Below, one piece after another: positions 6,450-10,134 of a DNA stretch of 10,134 nt. Source of the DNA: Lachnospiraceae bacterium (lineage in GTDB: Bacteria; Bacillota; Clostridia; Lachnospirales; Lachnospiraceae). The notes under the pieces were generated by a model. The model was given only the letters and a program-made list of their open reading frames with translations. It was not told where the DNA came from and did not search any database. Both the position numbers and the translations under genes were made by a program. Every line of letters begins with the position of its first letter. Position 1 is the stretch's first letter. The stretch covers positions 59,091 to 69,224 of the forward strand of contig RYVZ01000018.1 in the NCBI GenBank assembly GCA_003979345.1. The letters run 5' to 3'.

Positions 6450-6515
6450 GATACTCTATGCACTCCTTCTATTCATACATATTCTGCACAAAAAGCCCAT
6501 TTCCTTTTTTTCATA

Positions 6516-6542
6516 CAAAAATAAGTCTGCGCACGGCAGACT
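6516..6542 (-). terminator. Rho-independent terminator after the kinase-PAP2 pair
   Basis: On the minus strand AGTCTGC and GCAGACT form a perfect seven-base stem around a five-base loop, followed directly by TATTTTTG. It ends the transcript that comes from the right and separates it from dgt. Confidence 0.75.
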
Positions 6543-6558
6543 ATAAAAAGAACTTCTT

Positions 6559-6595
6559 GGTTGAATAAATTGCTCATCAGAGAATTTATTCAACC
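6559..6595 (-). other. Perfect 13-bp hairpin containing the PAP2 stop codon
   Basis: GGTTGAATAAATT (6559-6571) pairs perfectly with AATTTATTCAACC (6583-6595), and the loop can add three more pairs. The TGA of the PAP2 gene lies in the 5' arm on the minus strand. After the 3' arm comes AAGAAGTTCTTTTT, a weak T-tract. It may act with the downstream terminator, either as a tandem terminator or as a 3'-end stabiliser. Confidence 0.65.
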
Positions 6596-7234
6596 TTCTT
6601 TCGTCCGCCAGGGAATCACATGTAAAACATAGATCAGTACATACAAAACTGCCGCAAGTACAAATGCGGAGATCACATCGACCATGGAATGCTGTTTAAT
6701 AAATACGGTCGACAGAATGATCGACACGCATAGAATTCCCGAAACAATCTGCACCCCGCGGTGTCTTGACAGCCGTCTGCTCTTTTGTACCGCAATTTGA
6801 ATCCCGATCGAATTATAGACATGGATGCTTGGCAGAATGTTCGTAGCCGTATCTGTCTGATACAGGTTCGCGATCATCCGTGTAAAGACATTATCCCTCG
6901 GAAACTGCTCAGGGCGCAGCTCGTGCCCGTTCGGATACACAAATGACACGATCAAAAACAGGGTCATTCCGGTTACAAGGAACCAGAACATGGGCCAGTA
7001 ACTTTCTTTGTCAACAAAAATAAAATATACGACAAAGCCCGCCACATAAGCAAACCAACAAAAGTAAGGTATCACAAAATACTCACAAAACGGGATTTTA
7101 TCGTCCAGCGCCATATGGATCACATGATAATTGTCCTCAGTCAGTCTCTCCACAATAAAAAACAGGATCAAATATATGACCAAATAAATAACCATCGGGA
7201 TCCCGTGGCGGTATTTTCTGATAAGTTCCTTCAT
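6590..7234 (-). CDS. PAP2-superfamily membrane phosphatase-like protein
   Basis: This 214-residue integral membrane protein has about six hydrophobic segments (roughly 12-28, 52-74, 80-100, 133-150, 160-180 and 186-208). The PAP2 signature is recognisable but diverged. ELRPEQ (Arg107) stands for motif 1, and PSIHVYNS (His138) for the usual PSGH. STVFIKQHSMVD (His182, Asp186) stands for SRx5HxxxD, with Thr176 where Arg is usual. The His-His-Asp set is kept, a pattern also seen in lipid phosphotransferases of the sphingomyelin-synthase type. It probably acts on a phosphorylated lipid or lipid headgroup; the substrate is unknown. ATG at 7234 is chosen because AGGAAG lies seven bases before it; the in-frame TTG at 7240 has no usable site. 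It follows a lipid-kinase-like gene by 19 bases, so the two are cotranscribed. Confidence 0.85.
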   Translation of the reverse strand: MKELIRKYRHGIPMVIYLVIYLILFFIVERLTEDNYHVIHMALDDKIPFCEYFVIPYFCWFAYVAGFVVYFIFVDKESYWPMFWFLVTGMTLFLIVSFVYPNGHELRPEQFPRDNVFTRMIANLYQTDTATNILPSIHVYNSIGIQIAVQKSRRLSRHRGVQIVSGILCVSIILSTVFIKQHSMVDVISAFVLAAVLYVLIYVLHVIPWRTKEG

Positions 7235-7241
7235 TGTCAAT

Positions 7242-7247
7242 CTTCCT
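7242..7247 (-). promoter_or_regulatory. Ribosome binding site that decides the PAP2 start
   Basis: AGGAAG lies seven bases before ATG 7234 and only one base before the alternative TTG 7240. It sits inside the 19-base gap between the two lipid genes. Confidence 0.7.
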
Positions 7248-7253
7248 CTCAGC

Positions 7254-8183
7254 TTAGATATATAATTTTAACTTCCGCTGCAGGCAGGATAAGTGAAGCT
7301 CCTTCGCACAGCAGACAACTTCACCATCCACATGAAAATACATGGGTTCCTCAGCCCGCACCACAATATCTTTTGCGCGCAACATGTGAATTTCCCTTTT
7401 ATGACGCACGTGCTTTCCTGAAAATGCACTTGGCAGGACACGCAGAACCTTACGCCTCGTCAGGTTTTCTGCCATGCACAGATCAAGGCTGCCGTCAAAC
7501 GCATCCGCATCCGGACAGAACATAAACCCGCCGCCTTCATAGCGGTGCACCATAAATGCCGAAAACAGGCATCGCTTCATTTCAATCTTTTTTTCTCCGT
7601 CAAGCACGACCCTGAGCGGATGTTGTGGAAGCCGTGCCAGCTGCTTTAAGGCAATGATCAGATAAGCAAGCTTTCCCAGCCGCACCCGGTTTAAGTAACG
7701 CTTCATAACGGAGCGCTCCACTTCCTCGCAGACTGCCGCGTCATAACCGATACCAGAGCTTCCGGCAAATCTTCTCATATAGGTTGTCCCGTCCTGAGCG
7801 ACTGCACTCACAAGACCAATATCCATATAATATGGCTCTCTTGTTAAAATGCGCCTCAGGCGCTCCTTCGGCGTTCCCTGCTCGGAAAAGTCACGTGCAA
7901 AATCATTTGCAGATCCCTGCGGGATATAGGCAAGTTCCACTGCGTCCAGATCATGGATCCCCTCTAAAGCTTCATTGAGCGTGCCGTCCCCCCCGCACAC
8001 AAGAAGCTTTATATTTCCACCGTTTTCTGTCAGCCTTGCGGCAAAGCGTCCCACGTCCTTCTCATGCTTTGTAAAATGCACCTGATAAGGGACTCCCTGT
8101 TCTTTGAACACACTCTCCAGCTGCCCCCATAATTGTTTTCCCCTGCCGGATTTTGCCGCCGGATTGATGATCACATGATACAT
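7254..8183 (-). CDS. Diacylglycerol/sphingosine kinase-family lipid kinase (YegS/DagK-like)
   Basis: The 309-residue product belongs to the DAGK-catalytic family, soluble or membrane-associated ATP-dependent kinases of diacylglycerol and related lipids. It has the start MYHVIINPAAKSGRGK, the nucleotide-binding signature CGGDGTLNEALEGI (63-76) and PQGSANDFAR (88-97). It also has GGGFMFCPDADAFDGSLDL (217-235), which holds acidic residues typical of the second domain, and the terminal HVDGE (284-288). Length fits the family. Start 8183 agrees with the family; the frame is open to 8264, but those 27 residues do not resemble the family and start without a ribosome site. GGGGGA lies eight bases before the ATG within a short direct repeat. 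Pairing with a downstream PAP2 gene suggests opposing or successive steps on the same lipid pool. The exact substrate cannot be read from sequence. Confidence 0.9.
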   Translation of the reverse strand: MYHVIINPAAKSGRGKQLWGQLESVFKEQGVPYQVHFTKHEKDVGRFAARLTENGGNIKLLVCGGDGTLNEALEGIHDLDAVELAYIPQGSANDFARDFSEQGTPKERLRRILTREPYYMDIGLVSAVAQDGTTYMRRFAGSSGIGYDAAVCEEVERSVMKRYLNRVRLGKLAYLIIALKQLARLPQHPLRVVLDGEKKIEMKRCLFSAFMVHRYEGGGFMFCPDADAFDGSLDLCMAENLTRRKVLRVLPSAFSGKHVRHKREIHMLRAKDIVVRAEEPMYFHVDGEVVCCAKELHLSCLQRKLKLYI

Positions 8184-8185
8184 CT

Positions 8186-8216
8186 TTTTGTTCCCCCACT
8201 GTTTTGTTCCCAACTG
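8186..8216 (-). repeat. Duplicated leader motif carrying the kinase ribosome site
   Basis: Two abutting units, TTTTGTTCCCCCACTG (8186-8201) and TTTTGTTCCCAACTG (8202-8216), form a direct repeat. On the minus strand they read CAGTGGGGGAACAAAA and CAGTTGGGAACAAAA. The unit nearer the gene provides the G-rich ribosome site of the lipid kinase. Confidence 0.6.
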
Positions 8217-8249
8217 CTTTGCACCCCGGACAGGGCTGCATAATCGAAA

Positions 8250-8279
8250 GGCAGGCGGCACCAAAAAGTACCGCCCGCC
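8250..8279 (-). terminator. 12-bp GC-rich hairpin between glyA and the lipid kinase gene
   Basis: On the minus strand GGCGGGCGGTAC pairs with GTGCCGCCTGCC over twelve positions, two of them G-T, around the loop TTTTTG. It starts 34 bases after the glyA stop. The tail TTTCGATTA is a poor T-run, so it may be a weak terminator or attenuator that lets some transcription pass into the lipid genes. I see no strong promoter of their own. Confidence 0.45.
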
Positions 8280-8313
8280 GTATATCTATGATCTTTTGTT
8301 TATTCAAGCAGCA

Positions 8314-9555
8314 TTATACATTCAAAGGATATCTGTCCGTCAGCTTCTTCACGATTGCCTTTGCCTCAGGCACCTTCTCTTCGCCACCCCTGATCACAAG
8401 CGTGATCGCTTCCGCGATCTCATTCATATCATCAGTATTCATTCCTCTTGACGTTACCGCAGGCGTGCCTAAACGGATACCGCTTGTGACAAACGGCTTC
8501 TGCGGATCATTCGGGATCGTATTCTTATTTGCCGTGATATGCGCCGCATCAAGCAGTTTTTCAACTGCTTTTCCTGTCAGCCCGAGCGGACTTAAGTCAA
8601 CGAGCATCAGATGATTGTCCGTACCGCCGGACACGATTCTGATACCGCGCTCCATGAGTCCCTTGCACAATGCTTGTGCATTATCCGCAATCTGCTGCTG
8701 ATAACGCTTAAATTCCGGCGTCAGCGCTTCCTTAAAGCATACCGCCTTTGCCGCGATCACATGCATGAGCGGTCCGCCCTGCGTGCCGGGGAATATCGCC
8801 TTATTAAAGTTATATTTATCAGCCGCCTCCTGATTGCAGAGAATCATACCTCCTCTCGGACCGCGCAGCGTCTTGTGAGTCGTCGTTGTCACGACATCCG
8901 CGTGCGGGAACGGGCTCGGATGGATCCCCGCTGCAACAAGCCCGGCGATATGTGCCATATCCACCATCAGGATCGCGCCAACCTCATCCGCGATCTCACG
9001 GAACTTCTTAAAATCGATCGTTCTTGCATAAGCGGAAGCACCTGCCACGATCATTTTCGGCTTACATTCCAGCGCAATGCTTCTGACCTGATCATAATCG
9101 ATCAGACCGTCATCGTTGACGCCGTAGGGCACACAGTGAAAATATTTGCCCGACATATTGACCGGTGAACCGTGGGAAAGATGACCGCCATGATCCAGAT
9201 TCATCCCCATAAACGTATCCCCCGGCTCCATGCATGCAAAGAACACTGCCATATTTGCCTGTGCGCCGGAATGCGGCTGCACATTCGCATAATCACATCC
9301 AAACAGCTCTTTTGCACGCTCCCTTGCAAGTTCCTCGACCACGTCTACGCACTCGCATCCGCCATAATAGCGCTTGCCCGGATACCCTTCGGCATATTTA
9401 TTCGTAAGCGGGCTCCCCATTGCCGCCATCACGGCTTTGCTTACCCAGTTTTCAGACGCGATCAGCTCAATATGGCTGTTCTGCCTGTTCTGCTCATCTA
9501 CGATCGCCTGAGCGATCTCAGGATCCGCCTTTAATACCTCGTCAAATGAATACAT
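8314..9555 (-). CDS. glyA: Serine hydroxymethyltransferase GlyA
   Basis: This cytoplasmic pyridoxal-phosphate enzyme converts serine and tetrahydrofolate to glycine and 5,10-methylene-tetrahydrofolate. It is the main source of one-carbon units for purines, thymidylate and methionine. The 413-residue product has the normal length. Visible motifs include ELIASENWVS (30-39), NKYAEGYPGKRYYGG (52-66), PHSGAQAN (94-101), the cofactor contacts in VDMAHIAG (Asp199, His202) and the Schiff-base lysine Lys228 in VVTTTTHKTLRGPRGG. The C-terminal SGIRLGTPAVTSRG segment binds substrate and folate. The ATG start has AGGAGG seven bases upstream. A promoter lies in front of it, and a hairpin follows the stop. 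The neighbours on either side are functionally unrelated, so glyA is probably transcribed alone or with partial read-through. Confidence 0.98.
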   Translation of the reverse strand: MYSFDEVLKADPEIAQAIVDEQNRQNSHIELIASENWVSKAVMAAMGSPLTNKYAEGYPGKRYYGGCECVDVVEELARERAKELFGCDYANVQPHSGAQANMAVFFACMEPGDTFMGMNLDHGGHLSHGSPVNMSGKYFHCVPYGVNDDGLIDYDQVRSIALECKPKMIVAGASAYARTIDFKKFREIADEVGAILMVDMAHIAGLVAAGIHPSPFPHADVVTTTTHKTLRGPRGGMILCNQEAADKYNFNKAIFPGTQGGPLMHVIAAKAVCFKEALTPEFKRYQQQIADNAQALCKGLMERGIRIVSGGTDNHLMLVDLSPLGLTGKAVEKLLDAAHITANKNTIPNDPQKPFVTSGIRLGTPAVTSRGMNTDDMNEIAEAITLVIRGGEEKVPEAKAIVKKLTDRYPLNV

Positions 9556-9615
9556 TCTTCATCCTCCTGCTTTTTGTGTATGAAAAAAGTCCTGCATCTG
9601 CAAAACCCGACATTC

Positions 9616-9644
9616 ATTGTAGCATATCCGGCTTCATCTGTCCA
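9616..9644 (-). promoter_or_regulatory. Sigma-A type promoter of glyA
   Basis: On the minus strand the -35 box is TGGACA (9639-9644) and the -10 box is TACAAT (9616-9621), separated by exactly 17 bases. The bases TGC before the -10 box give an extended -10. Transcription would start near 9609, with a leader of about 54 bases. Confidence 0.75.
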
Positions 9645-9661
9645 CCGCAAAAAAGAGGGAG

Positions 9662-10134
9662 TCAAAATTCTAAACTGTCTGAATTCAGAAGAAAATACTT
9701 CATTCCCATGATGACAAAACCTTCTTCATTTCTCCAAGGTTTTGCCGTTCCGCCTACAATCACTATTTTCTTAAAGGAATCCGGAATATTACGCAGAGAA
9801 TGAAATTCCTGCGACTGCTTTTCCTTTGATGCCATATCATAAGCCACCTGAATATAATATCTCTGGCTTCCCTGATTCACAACAAAATCAACCTCAAACT
9901 GCCTGCGTATGCGTTTTCCTTCCTGATCTTTTCCGTACATTTCTACAATGCCTGTGTCGACATTATATCCGCGAATCAGCAATTCATTATAAACGATATT
10001 CTCCATAATATGGGTCGGTTCCTGCTGCCGGAAATTCAATCTTGCATTTCTAAGACCCAAATCAGTAAAATAATATTTCAAATTCGCACCAACATATTTT
10101 CTTCCTTTAATATCATAACGATTGGATTTTGAAA
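9662..10134 (-). CDS. DUF4143-type ATPase, C-terminal part (5' end outside the window)
   Basis: The frame is open to the right edge, so 157 C-terminal residues are visible and the N-terminal AAA ATPase part (Walker motifs) lies outside. The visible part fits the DUF4143 C-terminal domain of prokaryotic ATP-binding proteins. GRKYVGANLKYYFTDLGLRN is followed by the conserved ENIVYNELLIRGYNV, then RRQFEVDFVV and RYYIQVAYDM, and a final GFVIMGMKYFLL. The E, EVDF and IQVAY positions resemble a PD-(D/E)xK nuclease-like core with the lysine replaced. The cell role of this family is poorly known; members are often scattered singly and vary between strains. The segment looks more AT-rich than its neighbours, consistent with an accessory gene. 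It ends 18 bases before the glyA promoter. Confidence 0.78.
   Translation of the reverse strand, partial: SKSNRYDIKGRKYVGANLKYYFTDLGLRNARLNFRQQEPTHIMENIVYNELLIRGYNVDTGIVEMYGKDQEGKRIRRQFEVDFVVNQGSQRYYIQVAYDMASKEKQSQEFHSLRNIPDSFKKIVIVGGTAKPWRNEEGFVIMGMKYFLLNSDSLEF

Noticed and set aside
8184..8264. A 27-residue N-terminal extension of the lipid kinase.
   Set aside because: It does not resemble the family, crosses the intergenic hairpin and has no ribosome site; ATG 8183 fits the family start.
8268..8308. TTGAAT and TATACG 17 bases apart on the minus strand, as a promoter for the lipid pair.
   Set aside because: Both boxes are poor (four of six) and the start point would fall inside the GC-rich hairpin.
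9570..9612. Possible attenuator in the glyA leader (GTC...GAC followed by six T on the minus strand).
   Set aside because: Only a few pairs form and the stem is broken by mismatches; I find no riboswitch core.

Overview
The window reads as an ordinary stretch of a Firmicutes chromosome, most likely a Lachnospiraceae-type Clostridium. This rests on the protein sequences (sigma factor, primase, serine hydroxymethyltransferase), the strong AGGAGG-type ribosome sites and the gene order dgt-dnaG-rpoD-trmK-nif3. Every supported gene lies on the minus strand, so the window is transcribed from right to left. It holds ten genes, of which the two at the edges are partial.

From right to left: (1) the C-terminal part of a DUF4143-type ATPase cut by the right edge. 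(2) glyA, with its own near-consensus promoter. (3) A lipid pair: a diacylglycerol/sphingosine-kinase-like enzyme followed 19 bases later by a PAP2-type membrane phosphatase. The pair ends in a perfect 13-bp hairpin that contains the stop codon, then a rho-independent terminator. (4) A macromolecular-synthesis cluster: a dGTPase (dgt, TTG start), DNA primase (dnaG), the primary sigma factor (rpoD), the tRNA m1A22 methyltransferase trmK (TTG start overlapping the rpoD stop) and a Nif3/DUF34 metal protein. It links dNTP balance, replication priming, transcription initiation and tRNA modification. (5) At the left edge, the start of a gene for a low-complexity protein built from six-residue YGQ/YGM repeats, with its own ribosome site and -10 box.

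The interest lies mainly between the genes. The dnaG-rpoD spacer carries two direct 54-base copies of a double-hairpin element that frame a 25-codon ORF. The trmK-nif3 spacer is a minisatellite of three units of about 42 bases; each unit is an 11-codon minicistron with a Shine-Dalgarno-like motif for the next. The spacer left of nif3 can fold into a long hairpin and a small three-way junction, several of whose loops are GAA. Inside the genes, the sigma factor carries about 40 extra residues between regions 1.2 and 2.1, and the PAP2 protein has diverged signature motifs.

I see no phage, insertion sequence, CRISPR array, tRNA or rRNA. No clearly new multi-gene system is present; the candidates for something undescribed are the intergenic repeat elements.
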